This document shows, piece by piece, positions 27,335 through 35,570 of a stretch of DNA of 54,921 bases. Every line of letters begins with the position of its first letter. The first letter of the stretch is position 1. The notes below the pieces were generated by a model. That model saw only the letters and a list, made by a program, of their open reading frames with translations. It was not told the DNA's origin and did no database searches. The stretch is from Planctomycetaceae bacterium (GTDB taxonomy: Bacteria; Planctomycetota; Planctomycetia; Planctomycetales; Planctomycetaceae), in the NCBI GenBank assembly GCA_020426325.1, contig JAGQQG010000035.1, forward strand, positions 1 to 54,921, written 5' to 3'. The translations under genes were made by a program, and so were the position numbers.

Positions 27335-27886
27335 ATGGACTACGGAGCGAAGTTTGCATCGGGATTGCCTTACGGAGACTTTCTGACCCGCTACGGAAGC
27401 GTCGGCGATCGTCGTCGCTGGGATGACTTTCATGCCCGGGTATCCCTGAGCGACAGTCAGCAGCAACTGTTGAAGTCGTTTGTGCGCGAGATGCAAGTGC
27501 TCGTCATGGCGGGAACATGGTGTGGGGACTGTGTGAATCAATGCCCGATCTTCGATCACTTCGCTCAGGCGACCGACAGGATTCAGTTGCGGTTCTTCGA
27601 CCGTGATGACAACCCGGATCTCGCAACAGCTCTGCAAACATGCGGGGCACCGAGGGTGCCTGCGGTCGTATTCCTCAGTGAGGACGGCAAGTTCTGTGGT
27701 CGTGCGGGGGATCGGACCTTGGCGAAGTACCGACAGATGGCCTCCTCGCTCACGGGAGCTGCCTGCTCGACCGGGATTCACGACTCACTGACTGATGCGG
27801 TCGTCCAGGAGTGGCTCGACGAGTTCGAGCGGATTCAGTGGATGCTGCGGACCTCCGGTCGACTCCGTCAGTTGCACGGCGACTGA
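27335..27886 (+). CDS. thioredoxin-family protein
   Basis: A 183 aa cytoplasmic protein with a thioredoxin fold: VLVMAGTWCGDCVNQCPIF contains the redox motif C-G-D-C (Cys63, Cys66) and a further Cys70, and APRVPAVVFL provides the cis-proline. It therefore likely reduces or carries thiols. The N-terminal 40 residues and the C-terminal helix (VVQEWLDEFERIQWMLR) resemble the planctomycete 'thioredoxin family protein' type with the WCGDC motif. There is no signal peptide. The ATG at 27335 is preceded by GGAATTG, a weak ribosome-binding site. Neighbouring genes give no specific clue. Confidence 0.88.
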   Translation: MDYGAKFASGLPYGDFLTRYGSVGDRRRWDDFHARVSLSDSQQQLLKSFVREMQVLVMAGTWCGDCVNQCPIFDHFAQATDRIQLRFFDRDDNPDLATALQTCGAPRVPAVVFLSEDGKFCGRAGDRTLAKYRQMASSLTGAACSTGIHDSLTDAVVQEWLDEFERIQWMLRTSGRLRQLHGD

Positions 27887-27927
27887 ATCTCGCCACAATA
27901 GGGCTAAAGTTGGTCCCAATGACAGCC

Positions 27928-27997
27928 GTAGCTGAACTCACCAGATTCAGAATCTTTGCAGGGACGGACACTGCTGATTTCTGGCGAATCCAGCTAC
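27928..27997. repeat. REP-like inverted repeat, copy 1
   Basis: About 70 bp with imperfect terminal inverted arms: GTAGCTGAACTC...CCAGATTCAG at the left, CTGATTTCTGGCGAATCCAGC at the right end in reverse. The same element occurs at 36726-36794 inside the tRNA array, so this is a dispersed palindromic repeat. It lies in the leader of the DUF6807 gene. Confidence 0.7.
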
Positions 27998-28057
27998 GAC
28001 ATCAGTGCTCTGAGATACAATCAGCAACAACCTGAGACTCTGGAAACGGTGGAACAC

Positions 28058-29236
28058 ATGACGCGTTTGATTGCGGTTGCAGCTTGCCTGTTGGGCACTT
28101 CCCTTCTCAGTGCGGGCGAGGTCGAACTGACCAAGATGGGAGATTCGGTCAAGGTCACGATCGACGACGAATTGTTCTCTGTCTACGTGGTCGATGCAAA
28201 GTGGAAGAAACCGTTCTTCATGCCGGTGACAGCGCCCGGTGGAATTCAGGTGCTCAAAGCAGAGTTGGGCATGACCCCCGCCGACGAACATGCTCCGGGC
28301 GATACGGTTGTTGTGGTCACTGGGGGAGCGACCCTGAAAGTTCTGGACGAAGTGCGTGGCTCGGTACCTGCCGGCGAAGTGCTGACTGTGGGTGACGTCG
28401 CGGAACCCTGGCTGTGGATTCCGGAGAAAGAAGGTTGGGTCCATCAGCGGGACGTCGCACCCGAGAAGGCGATCGTCACGCGGACGATTGTTGAGGACCC
28501 GGAAGAAGCCTCCGCACGTCACAAGCTCGACCGACGTGATCCGCTGTACTATGACCATCCGCACCACAAAGGCATCTGGGTTTCGATCGATCAGGTCAAC
28601 GGCATCACCTTCTGGAATGAAGGGGGCATCATCAAAAACCAGAGTGTGGAACTGGTGACCCCCAAGGGAAATCCGGCAGTGATGAAGGTCACCAACCACT
28701 GGCTCGACGAGTCGGAGCAGCCGTTGGTCAACGAAGAAACAACGATCCAGATTTTCGACAACCGGCTGCTGGTCTATGACATCCACTTCAGTGCCGTGGA
28801 AAGCGAAGTGACGTTCGGTGACACCAAGGAAGGATTGTTTGGGATCCGTCTGCCCAACAGCATGCGTGAGTCGGTCGCGGGCGGTCCGGTGGTCAACGCG
28901 GACGGTATCGAAGGCGCCGGCAACGCCTGGGGCAAACCTTCGGCCTGGGTTGATTACGTTGGGCCGGTCGGGACTCAGGAGTATGGCGTGACCCTGATGG
29001 ATGATCCCGACAACTTTCGTCCGTCCCGGTATCACGTCCGAGATTATGGTCTGTTCAGCATCAGCCCCTTCGGTGAGAAAGCCTATTCGAACGGTGAACA
29101 GGAAGCACAGCCGGTCACACTCCAGCCTGGCGACGATGGCATCTCGATGCGCTATGGCCTGTATCTCCATCGAGGCAACACTCAGGAAGGTAAAGTTGCT
29201 GAGGCGTACCAGCAATTCCTTGCTGTCCCCAAATGA
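28058..29236 (+). CDS. DUF6807 (PmoA-like) secreted protein
   Basis: A 392 aa exported protein of the DUF6807/PmoA-family frequent in planctomycetes and Verrucomicrobia. The ATG at 28058 follows GGTGGA and gives a signal peptide ([17 protein letters not shown]). Typical landmarks are [36 protein letters not shown], and [17 protein letters not shown]. The family name comes from methane-oxidation gene neighbourhoods and does not imply methane monooxygenase. It lies in front of, and overlaps by four bases, a 2-hydroxyacid dehydrogenase gene (ATGA), so the two are probably co-translated. Function is unknown; a sugar-related role is often suspected. Confidence 0.9.
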   Translation: MTRLIAVAACLLGTSLLSAGEVELTKMGDSVKVTIDDELFSVYVVDAKWKKPFFMPVTAPGGIQVLKAELGMTPADEHAPGDTVVVVTGGATLKVLDEVRGSVPAGEVLTVGDVAEPWLWIPEKEGWVHQRDVAPEKAIVTRTIVEDPEEASARHKLDRRDPLYYDHPHHKGIWVSIDQVNGITFWNEGGIIKNQSVELVTPKGNPAVMKVTNHWLDESEQPLVNEETTIQIFDNRLLVYDIHFSAVESEVTFGDTKEGLFGIRLPNSMRESVAGGPVVNADGIEGAGNAWGKPSAWVDYVGPVGTQEYGVTLMDDPDNFRPSRYHVRDYGLFSISPFGEKAYSNGEQEAQPVTLQPGDDGISMRYGLYLHRGNTQEGKVAEAYQQFLAVPK

Positions 29237-30201
29237 CACATCGAGTCCTCATCACCGACCGGCCGTGGTCAAATTCTGACATTGAGCGGGCCATTCTCGA
29301 ACCGGCCGGGTGTGAGGTGATCGAGGCGCCGGATGGGGATGAGGCGACGCTCGTGTCAATGGCGCAGGATGTCGAGGCGATTACCACCTGCTGGGCACAT
29401 GTGACGGCGAACGTCGTCAATGCGGCTACGAAGTGTCGGCACATCGCCCGTCTGGGGATTGGACTCGACAACATCGACATCCCAGCGGCGACAGCCAAAG
29501 GCATGCTTGTCACCAACGTGCCGGATTACTGCGTGAACGAGGTGGCGGATCACGCACTCGGTCTGCTGCTCGCATGTGCACGCAACATTGCCTTCTTTCA
29601 TCTGCGCACGAAACAGGGAGAGTACGAGCTCAAGGCGGGCCCCCCGATGACGCGACTGTCCGAGCAGACGCTCGGCCTCGTCGGCTTCGGACGGATTGCA
29701 CAGAACCTGCGTCTGAAGGCGATGGCACTGGGCCTCAAAATCATCGCCCACTCTCATTCAGAGAATGACTACGGTACCGGCTGTGAGATGGTCTCATTCG
29801 AGGAGTTGCTTTCGCGAAGTGACTACATCAGCGTGCATGCTCCGTTGACCGACGAGACCGAACGGATGTTCGATGTGGCAGCCCTGTCGAAGATGAAGCG
29901 GACCGCCTGCCTGATCAACACGTCACGTGGCGGCTTGATCGACGAGAAGGCCCTGTGGACTGCTCTTCGCATGGAGCGACTGCGGATGGCGGCACTCGAT
30001 GTGTTCGAGCCGGAGCCTCCCGACTTGTCTCAACCCCTGTTTCAGGACGAGCGGGTCATCGTCACCCCTCATGCTGCATTTGTATCTGACCAATCGCTGC
30101 ACGAACTTCGTGAGCGAGTTGCCAGGCAGATTCTTGCCGTCCTCGAAGGGCGAGAACCGGAGAACGTCGTCAATCCTGAGGCAAAGCACACGTCGGCCTG
30201 A
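29233..30201 (+). CDS. D-isomer-specific 2-hydroxyacid dehydrogenase family protein
   Basis: A 322 aa NAD(P)-dependent dehydrogenase of the SerA/CtBP-like family. The nucleotide-binding loop is [18 protein letters not shown] (about residues 146-163). The catalytic Arg, Glu and His are in [21 protein letters not shown] and [11 protein letters not shown], all present. It would oxidise or reduce a 2-hydroxy/2-keto acid; the exact substrate (3-phosphoglycerate, glyoxylate or another) is undetermined. No ACT domain follows, so it is the short form. Translational coupling with the DUF6807 gene (ATGA overlap) may link the two functions. Confidence 0.92.
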   Translation: MTHRVLITDRPWSNSDIERAILEPAGCEVIEAPDGDEATLVSMAQDVEAITTCWAHVTANVVNAATKCRHIARLGIGLDNIDIPAATAKGMLVTNVPDYCVNEVADHALGLLLACARNIAFFHLRTKQGEYELKAGPPMTRLSEQTLGLVGFGRIAQNLRLKAMALGLKIIAHSHSENDYGTGCEMVSFEELLSRSDYISVHAPLTDETERMFDVAALSKMKRTACLINTSRGGLIDEKALWTALRMERLRMAALDVFEPEPPDLSQPLFQDERVIVTPHAAFVSDQSLHELRERVARQILAVLEGREPENVVNPEAKHTSA

Positions 30202-30387
30202 ACCTGGTAGTCGTATTTGACGGGTCGTGCCGATTGTGACGTTTCGGTCGTTGCCCTTTCTCCCGGTCAGCCTCCAATTCACGAGCTATGCTTCAGCGGA
30301 GCGATCTCCACTTGTTATCGCTTCGACTCGTCATGTTTCCGACGAATCAACTTGAACAGCGTCTCTGTTTTATCCCCGAACGTCATC

Positions 30388-31452
30388 ATGGACTCCTCTG
30401 ATTTGGCCTCGTCTCCCGAACAATTGCAGCAGCAACTGGGGGAAAAGGACAAACTCATTCAAGCACTGACCGGTCGTCTTGAGGACGCAGCCGAACAACT
30501 CGACCGCATGCGGCGCAACGGCAGCGACCGCGGCGTGCGCGTGTCAGGCGGTGGTGCCAGCGCTGAGTTCTACGAGCAACAGCAGACAGTCCTCGAAAAC
30601 CTCTCTGCTACCGTGGAGCGCTGGGATGAGATCCAGCCCCGCGAGGCATTTGATCGGCTGGAAATTCGTCTGGACGATCTGCGGTCGCTGTTGGAATCCG
30701 CGTTGGACTCGGGCATTGCCCGTGGGGGAGTAGCACCGAAGCCCAGTTCAACTGCAGGCAAGGAGTCACGATCGTCTGCTCCCGCCGCGAAGCCAGCGAC
30801 AGAGCAGAAAGAGCCCCCCAAGAAGGACGCCCTCTCCGGCTGGGAGGCGATGAAGGCGCAGTTGATGTCCGGCGGAGACGCACCTCCACCAGCGCCCTCG
30901 GCTCCGGCCCCATCGACTCCTGCGCCATCGCCTGCCGAAACGCAGTCCACTGAAGAGTCACCTCCCGCCATCGAAGCTGCGCCGGTTGTCGAGGTGAACA
31001 CATTCGCACCAACCCTGATTGAAAATGTGCCGGGCCCCGATCCGGTGGACTTTGAGACGGCGGACCAGAAGGTACTCATCAAAGCGGTGGAGGTTCGTGA
31101 TGACTACATCGCCTACCTCACTCGACGGCTTCAGAACGAGGCTCAACGCACACGGCAGACGATCAACTGGGAATCGCTGAACAATGCCTCGGACGATCTC
31201 AAAGCGGTCCTGCAAGGTTTGGAAGCTGACTTGAGAGAACGTTTGCGGATTGCTGAGGTGGACCTCTCGCTGGAACGTGCCAAACTCAGCCGCATTCGAG
31301 CGAACGTTGAATCAGTCCAGAAGCAGGTCGAAAAGCGGATGAAAGAACAGGTCGCCAATCGGCAAACTGCTCCCGCACAACCGGCAGAGAAGCCACCTGC
31401 GAAAAACGACAACAATCCGAAGGGCTGGCTGAGCAGCCTGGGATTGCACTAA
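30388..31452 (+). CDS. coiled-coil protein with proline/alanine-rich linker
   Basis: A 354 aa protein without a recognised family. Residues about 8-45 form a heptad-like coiled coil (LQQQLGEKDKLIQALTGRL), about 90-210 are low-complexity and rich in Pro, Ala, Ser and Glu, and about 235-325 form a second long charged helical region (LRIAEVDLSLERAKLSRIR). The tail ends NPKGWLSSLGLH. It has no signal peptide and is probably cytoplasmic or an adaptor/scaffold. The ATG at 30388 was chosen because the upstream residues look non-coding. The FG-GAP gene follows after 342 bp. Confidence 0.8.
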   Translation: MDSSDLASSPEQLQQQLGEKDKLIQALTGRLEDAAEQLDRMRRNGSDRGVRVSGGGASAEFYEQQQTVLENLSATVERWDEIQPREAFDRLEIRLDDLRSLLESALDSGIARGGVAPKPSSTAGKESRSSAPAAKPATEQKEPPKKDALSGWEAMKAQLMSGGDAPPPAPSAPAPSTPAPSPAETQSTEESPPAIEAAPVVEVNTFAPTLIENVPGPDPVDFETADQKVLIKAVEVRDDYIAYLTRRLQNEAQRTRQTINWESLNNASDDLKAVLQGLEADLRERLRIAEVDLSLERAKLSRIRANVESVQKQVEKRMKEQVANRQTAPAQPAEKPPAKNDNNPKGWLSSLGLH

Positions 31453-31794
31453 ACGTCGAATGGCTTTGGCGTCTCCTGAATCTCGTGTCGGATTCATGTT
31501 AAGCTGGGTCGTCTCTCCGGTCTGGAATGCGACAAGTTGTCATCTGACTGCGAGTTGTGACGATGATTGGGATACTCCCAATGATTCCAGTTCGATCGGT
31601 TCTAGAAGAAGTCGAATCGGTTCAGTTCGTCAGACTGCTGGTTGTGGTGGTATCGGATCGATTTCGATCGTTCTTGGCCGCCTCACCCGCCCTGCAGGCG
31701 AACTTAATGATCGCTGGTGACAGAGTTTGCCGGATTTCGATCGCTTCGTCGAGCACTCTGCCCCGTGTCTAACAACCCTTGAGGCATCCCCAAA
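31453..31794 (+). other. upstream region of the CAP/FG-GAP gene, 342 bp
   Basis: No gene is supported. A short plus-strand frame in this stretch has no ribosome-binding site or recognisable sequence. The promoter of the downstream gene is presumably here. No repeat or RNA motif was seen. Confidence 0.4.
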
Positions 31795-33858
31795 ATGAGC
31801 TGGCTCCGATCAACTCTCAGGACCATCTATCGGCAGACAGTTCAGCGACGAAGCTTCGGGCACTCCCGCGTGAACGCCGCGGTCGAGTCACTTGAAGAGC
31901 GTGTCCTGCTGGCGGCGGCTGCGATCGAGCTGATGCCGAACGAGCAGCTACTGCTCGAACTCGTCAACCGGGCGCGAGCGAATCCTGAAGCTGAAGCCGC
32001 TCGCTACGGCATTAACTTGAATGCGGGCCTCGCTCCCAACACCATCAGTGCAGATGCCAAACAGCCGCTCGCTCCCAATCAGTTGCTGGTCGATGTCGCG
32101 GAAGCTCATGCTCAGGACATGCTCGATCGAGATTACTTCTGCCACACGGCTCCTCCACCGGGGCATCCCGGTGGTGCAACATTTGTCTGCTATGAAGACA
32201 ACCCTCCCGATGAATATGTCACTTTCGATGAGCGAATTACCGCATCCGGATACAACTGGATGATGGTTGGCGAAAACATCAGTTGGGGAGGCATCACCCC
32301 TTCGAATATTCCGATTGATGAGATTGCTCATGTTTATGAGCGTCACAGGATGTTGTTCCTCAGCGAAGGACATCGACTCAACATCATGAAGGATGCGTAT
32401 CGTGAACTCGGCACCGGCGTTCAATACGGACTCTTCACGAATTGGGATGACGGACGGACCTATCACGCCAGCATGGTCGCTGAAGAATTCGGCTACCGCG
32501 CGGGAAGCGGGTTTATTACCGGAGTCGTGTTCAACGACGGAGTAAACGGACTTGCCAATGACGACTTCTACACGATCGGCGAGCAGATCAGCAGCGGAGT
32601 CGTCACCGCAACTTCGAGCACCGGACAAGAATACTCAATCAATCTTGGCACCTCGGGCGGATACGCCCTGCAGGTGCCCGACGGAGTTTACACGGTGACC
32701 GCCTCGGGTGGTGCTGTCGGGGGAAACTATGTCATCACAGGCGTGATCGTTTCCGGCGGCCATAATGTAAAGGTCGACTTCGACACCTCGCTGCCACCGA
32801 CCCCGGCCGATGCGGATTCGCTGGTCGGTCGTCTGGAAGACGGACGCGTCTGGGTCGCGGTTTCTGACGGATCGTCATTCAACAACCAGGTGTGGACGAC
32901 CTGGTCGACTGACGTCGCGTGGCAGGATGTGCAAATCGGTGACTTCAACAATGATGGCAAAGAGGACGTCGCTGCTCGCAATAACGAAGGGGACTGGTGG
33001 GTCTGGACCGCAGGCGAGAACGAGTTCATCGGGAGCGAATGGGGAGGCGGATGGGCGATCGGTGACGGCTGGAGCAGCATCCTCGTGGGTGACTTCAATG
33101 GGGACGGTCTCGACGACATTGCAGGTCGGCAATCAAACGGACAATGGTCTGTCGCTGAATCGAATGGTTCCAGCTTTTCGACGACGTCGATCGGAACGTG
33201 GAGCACCAACGTCACATGGACCGACGTTCAATCAGGGGACTTTAACAACGATCAAATTGCAGATATTGTCGGTCGAGCGAGCAGTGGGTCGTGGGTCATT
33301 CTGCAGTCGAGTGGAAGTGGTCTCGCGCATGCGAACCTCTCTGCTGGCGCCTGGTCGACCAATGTGAGTTGGCACGACGTGTTTGTCGGCGACTTCAACA
33401 ACGATGGCTTCGATGACGTGATGGGACGTGCGAGCAACGGAGCATGGTATCTCGCCAAATCGAATGGCTCCGGCTTTACCAATGTCTTTGCCAAAACGTG
33501 GTCCACGAACGTTACCTGGCACGATGCTCAGGTCGGCGACTTTGACGGTAATGGTTACGACGAGATTGCTGCCCGCTCAAGCAACGGGACGTGGTACATC
33601 ATTCGCCCCACTGACGGCGGAGGCGGCACAACCAACTTCTCCACGGCCTATGGCGGTCTGTGGTCAACGAACGTCAGCTGGATCAACGTCGTCGCTGGTG
33701 ACTTTGACGGCGATGGCCTGACGGACATCGCAGGTCGAGCCTCGACCGGCTCGTGGTACGTCGCCAGGTCCAACGGGAACCGCTTCTTCAATCAACTCTG
33801 GGGCGCCTGGACCACTAACAAGACCTGGCTCGATGTCAGCCGTATTCGAGTGGTTTGA
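31795..33858 (+). CDS. CAP/SCP-domain surface protein with FG-GAP-like repeats
   Basis: A 687 aa exported protein. Instead of a classic signal peptide it begins with a basic stretch and VESLEERVLLAAAAIEL (residues 30-46), the planctomycete sorting motif often written LEPRVLLSA. Residues about 48-235 are a CAP/SCP (cysteine-rich secretory, Allergen V5/Tpx-1-related) domain with HAQDMLDRDYF, GENISWGG and HRLNIMKDAYRELGTG. A short Carboxypeptidase-like segment follows, then about 340-687 consist of FG-GAP/VCBS-like repeats with six calcium-loop motifs such as DFNNDGKED, DFNGDGLDD, DFNNDGFDD and DFDGDGLTD. A cell-surface adhesion or binding role is likely. The tRNA array begins 117 bp beyond it on the other strand. 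Confidence 0.9.
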   Translation: MSWLRSTLRTIYRQTVQRRSFGHSRVNAAVESLEERVLLAAAAIELMPNEQLLLELVNRARANPEAEAARYGINLNAGLAPNTISADAKQPLAPNQLLVDVAEAHAQDMLDRDYFCHTAPPPGHPGGATFVCYEDNPPDEYVTFDERITASGYNWMMVGENISWGGITPSNIPIDEIAHVYERHRMLFLSEGHRLNIMKDAYRELGTGVQYGLFTNWDDGRTYHASMVAEEFGYRAGSGFITGVVFNDGVNGLANDDFYTIGEQISSGVVTATSSTGQEYSINLGTSGGYALQVPDGVYTVTASGGAVGGNYVITGVIVSGGHNVKVDFDTSLPPTPADADSLVGRLEDGRVWVAVSDGSSFNNQVWTTWSTDVAWQDVQIGDFNNDGKEDVAARNNEGDWWVWTAGENEFIGSEWGGGWAIGDGWSSILVGDFNGDGLDDIAGRQSNGQWSVAESNGSSFSTTSIGTWSTNVTWTDVQSGDFNNDQIADIVGRASSGSWVILQSSGSGLAHANLSAGAWSTNVSWHDVFVGDFNNDGFDDVMGRASNGAWYLAKSNGSGFTNVFAKTWSTNVTWHDAQVGDFDGNGYDEIAARSSNGTWYIIRPTDGGGGTTNFSTAYGGLWSTNVSWINVVAGDFDGDGLTDIAGRASTGSWYVARSNGNRFFNQLWGAWTTNKTWLDVSRIRVV

Positions 33859-33868
33859 TTCAAAGAGA

Positions 33869-33969
33869 GTAGTCGTCACGCTCCGCGTGACGAAACAAAC
33901 ACTCACACATCCTGACGAAGATCAATTCCACTCCCTGACTCCGCTCATCACGCGGAGCGTGATGGCTAC
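33869..33969. repeat. REP-like inverted repeat with CACGCGGAGCGTG core
   Basis: The arms are about 24 bp: GTCACGCTCCGCGTGACGA (33874-33892) and TCATCACGCGGAGCGTGATG-type sequence (33945-33969), 50 bp apart. Each arm itself folds into a small hairpin. It lies directly downstream of the FG-GAP gene and before the tRNA array, and looks like a dispersed palindromic repeat; a related single hairpin occurs at about 51782-51800. Confidence 0.65.
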
Positions 33970-33975
33970 ACTCGA

Positions 33976-34046
33976 TGCCCTCGCCAGGAGTCGAACCTGG
34001 TCTTCGACCTTCGCAGGGTCGCGTGCCTCCGTCACACTTCGAGGAC
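33976..34046 (-). tRNA. tRNA-Arg-like, anticodon GCG
   Basis: A 71-nt cloverleaf with acceptor GTCCTCG/CGAGGGC (one G-U), D arm GTGT/GCAC, anticodon stem CGACC/GGTCG with loop CTGCGAA (anticodon GCG, codons CGC/CGU, Arg), and a normal T arm CCAGG TTCGACT CCTGG. CCA is not encoded. Base 8 is A rather than U and the D loop is short. GCG is an unusual bacterial Arg anticodon (usually ACG, read as ICG), so function is uncertain. Last tRNA of the minus-strand array. Confidence 0.75.
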
Positions 34047-34136
34047 GTACAAGTCCAGAGTTGAGTGTCCAGAGTCCAGTGTGGGAACTTGGGTTCGTCA
34101 CACTGGACTCTCAACTCTGGACACTGGACTCTTAAG
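34047..34136. repeat. tRNA-array spacer: long inverted repeat
   Basis: The spacer between the two Arg tRNAs is built from repeats of GAGTTGAGTGTCCAGAG-like words; its ends form an inverted repeat whose core is 13 bp (AGAGTCCAGTGTG with CACACTGGACTCT). The words are also repeated in direct orientation, so several alternative folds are possible. Confidence 0.65.
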
Positions 34137-34207
34137 TACCCCGCCGAGGAGTCGAACCCCGTCCGCCAGATTCGAAGTCTGGCATGCGTCCCTCACACCC
34201 GCAGGGC
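34137..34207 (-). tRNA. tRNA-Arg, anticodon UCG
   Basis: A 71-nt cloverleaf. Acceptor GCCCTGC/GCGGGGT pairs with two wobble pairs, D arm GTGT/GCAT, anticodon stem CCAGA/TCTGG with loop CTTCGAA (anticodon UCG, codon CGA, Arg), T arm CGGGG TTCGACT CCTCG. Position 8 is G rather than U. Discriminator A; no encoded CCA. Structure is similar to the neighbouring GCG-tRNA, so the two may be duplicates that diverged. Confidence 0.8.
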
Positions 34208-34304
34208 AGTTAGTTGATCAGTTGATTGGATGATCAGATGAATAGCGGGATGATCAGCGAGCCTGATCGCTGATCATCTAATCAACCAATCATCTCAAGT
34301 AAGG
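34208..34304. repeat. tRNA-array spacer: long inverted repeat
   Basis: Contains an inner perfect 12-bp stem GATGATCAGCGA/TCGCTGATCATC around GCCTGA, flanked by imperfect GATGATTGG/CCAATCATC-type arms. The spacer therefore folds over most of its length. Confidence 0.65.
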
Positions 34305-34374
34305 CACGAGCGCAAGGAGTCGAACCCTGTGCGTCAGTTTTGGTGGCTGACTGCTCTCCCGGGAGCACGCTCGT
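34305..34374 (-). tRNA. tRNA-like gene, anticodon uncertain (possibly CCA, Trp)
   Basis: A 70-nt candidate with acceptor ACGAGCG/CGCTCGT, D arm GCTC/GAGC, anticodon stem GTCAG/CTGAC with a nine-base loop CCACCAAAA, and T arm CAGGG TTCGACT CCTTG. The seven-base loop that would give CCA (Trp) lacks U33 and needs a mismatched stem, so identity is not secure. It has U8. It sits between the UCG-Arg tRNA and the embedded 34447-35244 gene. Confidence 0.6.
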
Positions 34375-34446
34375 GTGCAAGCAGTCAGCTTTCAGCGATC
34401 AGCAGTCAGAATGAAGTGACTGCTGAAAGCTGATCTCTGACCGCTG
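34375..34446. repeat. tRNA-array spacer: inverted repeat
   Basis: A perfect 11-bp stem CAGCTTTCAGC/GCTGAAAGCTG spans most of the 72-bp spacer, with further CAGTCAG/CTGA words outside and inside it. It lies between the Trp-like tRNA and the end of the embedded gene. Confidence 0.6.
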
Positions 34447-35244
34447 CTAATCAATGAACGCCACGTGACGCATCGCTTGCGATTCCGTCTCGGTGTTCAT
34501 CAACACTTGATGCCAACCATCAAGCACGATCGTCTTGTGGTCAGCATGGCGGACCTTGCCTCGGACGAACACGCCCGGATTCCGTCGCTGCACCATCCAC
34601 GGAAGATGACGCAACTTCGAGTTTCCGCTCATGATCTTCCGGTATCGTTGAGGCGAGATGCCGTTCGGATGCTGCGGTGAGACGTAAACCATCTCTCCGC
34701 CGGTCCGCACCAGTTCCTCACAGATGTGCGGCTTGCCCGATCCGCGTCGAAGTGGCTCATTCCGCAGAATCAACAACTCCGGGAACTGCTGCTCGCCTGC
34801 CGGAATGAAGAACCATTCGCCCTGTCGGAGGAAAGCCTCGTTCCGACGTCGGTTCCGGTCCTTCCGCTTGACCTTCCGGCGAAGCAGTCGGTTCGTGGCC
34901 GCTCGTGGACGCAGTGCCTCAAAGGCCGTCTTCACATTCGAGACCGACGCCCGCTCCGGCACGGCTGCGACGAACCAGTGCCGCTCGTCATGTCCACACA
35001 GGAACTTATGCTTGCCGTCCGCCTCACGCGACATCAACAGCAGATGCCGCAACCGAGGCTGAGCATCCACCACCGACACCTCCGGCCGCGATCCCTGTCC
35101 GAACGCAATGTCGAAGAACTCACCTTCGCCATCACGCCCCACATCGATCGCCACACCGGTCCGAGCGAACCGCGACTCATCCAACCGGACGATCGACCGC
35201 ACTCCGATCTTGGCGAACTGTCGTTTGATCTGCATTGTGTTCAT
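34447..35244 (-). CDS. uncharacterised protein encoded within the tRNA array
   Basis: A 265 aa soluble protein without a family I recognise. The first 110 residues are mixed alpha/beta with HLLLMSREADGKHKFLCGHDERHWFVAAVPE; a strongly basic segment follows (about residues 125-146, LLRRKVKRKDRNRRRNEAFLR); then EWFFIPAGEQQF and a C-terminal half ending GVFVRGKVRHADHKTIVLDGWHQVLMNTE. Charge and histidine-rich segments fit RNA or tRNA binding, but this is inference. The ATG at 35244 is 46 bp from the Arg(UCU) tRNA and the TAG is 72 bp from the Trp-like tRNA, both co-oriented. No ribosome-binding site of usual strength is seen. The frame is long and its composition protein-like, so I am confident it is a gene. 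Confidence 0.85.
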   Translation of the reverse strand: MNTMQIKRQFAKIGVRSIVRLDESRFARTGVAIDVGRDGEGEFFDIAFGQGSRPEVSVVDAQPRLRHLLLMSREADGKHKFLCGHDERHWFVAAVPERASVSNVKTAFEALRPRAATNRLLRRKVKRKDRNRRRNEAFLRQGEWFFIPAGEQQFPELLILRNEPLRRGSGKPHICEELVRTGGEMVYVSPQHPNGISPQRYRKIMSGNSKLRHLPWMVQRRNPGVFVRGKVRHADHKTIVLDGWHQVLMNTETESQAMRHVAFID

Positions 35245-35290
35245 GACTCACCTCATTCTCTCAACACTCGTCTCTCAACTCTCCATTCAG

Positions 35291-35363
35291 TAGCCCGACC
35301 AGGATTCGAACCTGGAACGCCCGGATAGAAGCCGGGTGTGATCATCCGTTTCACCATCAGGCC
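35291..35363 (-). tRNA. tRNA-Arg, anticodon UCU
   Basis: A 73-nt cloverleaf. Acceptor GGCCTGA/TCGGGCT (two G-U pairs), U8, D arm GTGA/TCAC with nine-base loop containing GG, anticodon stem CCCGG/CCGGG with loop CTTCTAT (anticodon UCU, codon AGA, Arg), T arm CCAGG TTCGAAT CCTGG. Discriminator A; no encoded CCA. This is one of the more regular tRNAs of the array. Confidence 0.88.
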
Positions 35364-35465
35364 CGGCGTCCGCCGGATTGTGCCTGCGGCAGCAGACAAC
35401 TCCGAAACCGAAAAGGCATCTCAAACTCCCACGCTGCCGCAGGCACAAACCGCCCGTGGCGGAGG
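35364..35465. repeat. tRNA-array spacer: 16-bp perfect inverted repeat
   Basis: TTGTGCCTGCGGCAGC (35378-35393) pairs perfectly with GCTGCCGCAGGCACAA (35433-35448); a further TCCGCC/GGCGGA pair brackets it. This is the strongest hairpin of the array spacers. Confidence 0.7.
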
Positions 35466-35551
35466 CGGAAGGCGAGGGATTCGAACCCTCATGGCCCGGA
35501 GGCCGCACGGTTTAGCAAACCGGCCCGGCAAGCCGTATCCGACTGCCTTCC
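35466..35551 (-). tRNA. tRNA-Ser, anticodon GCU
   Basis: An 86-nt class II tRNA with long variable arm. Acceptor GGAAGGC/GCCTTCC with discriminator G, D stem TCGG/CCGG, anticodon loop TTGCTAA (anticodon GCU, codons AGC/AGU, Ser) on a CCGGT/ACCGT stem with one mismatch at its base, and T arm GAGGG TTCGAAT CCCTC. Base 8 is A. No encoded CCA. Confidence 0.85.
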
Positions 35552-35570
35552 GCACCTATCGGAGCCCTTC

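Noticed and set aside
27947-29239. Long minus-strand frame opposite DUF6807
   Set aside because: Antisense to clear family motifs; no independent coding evidence.
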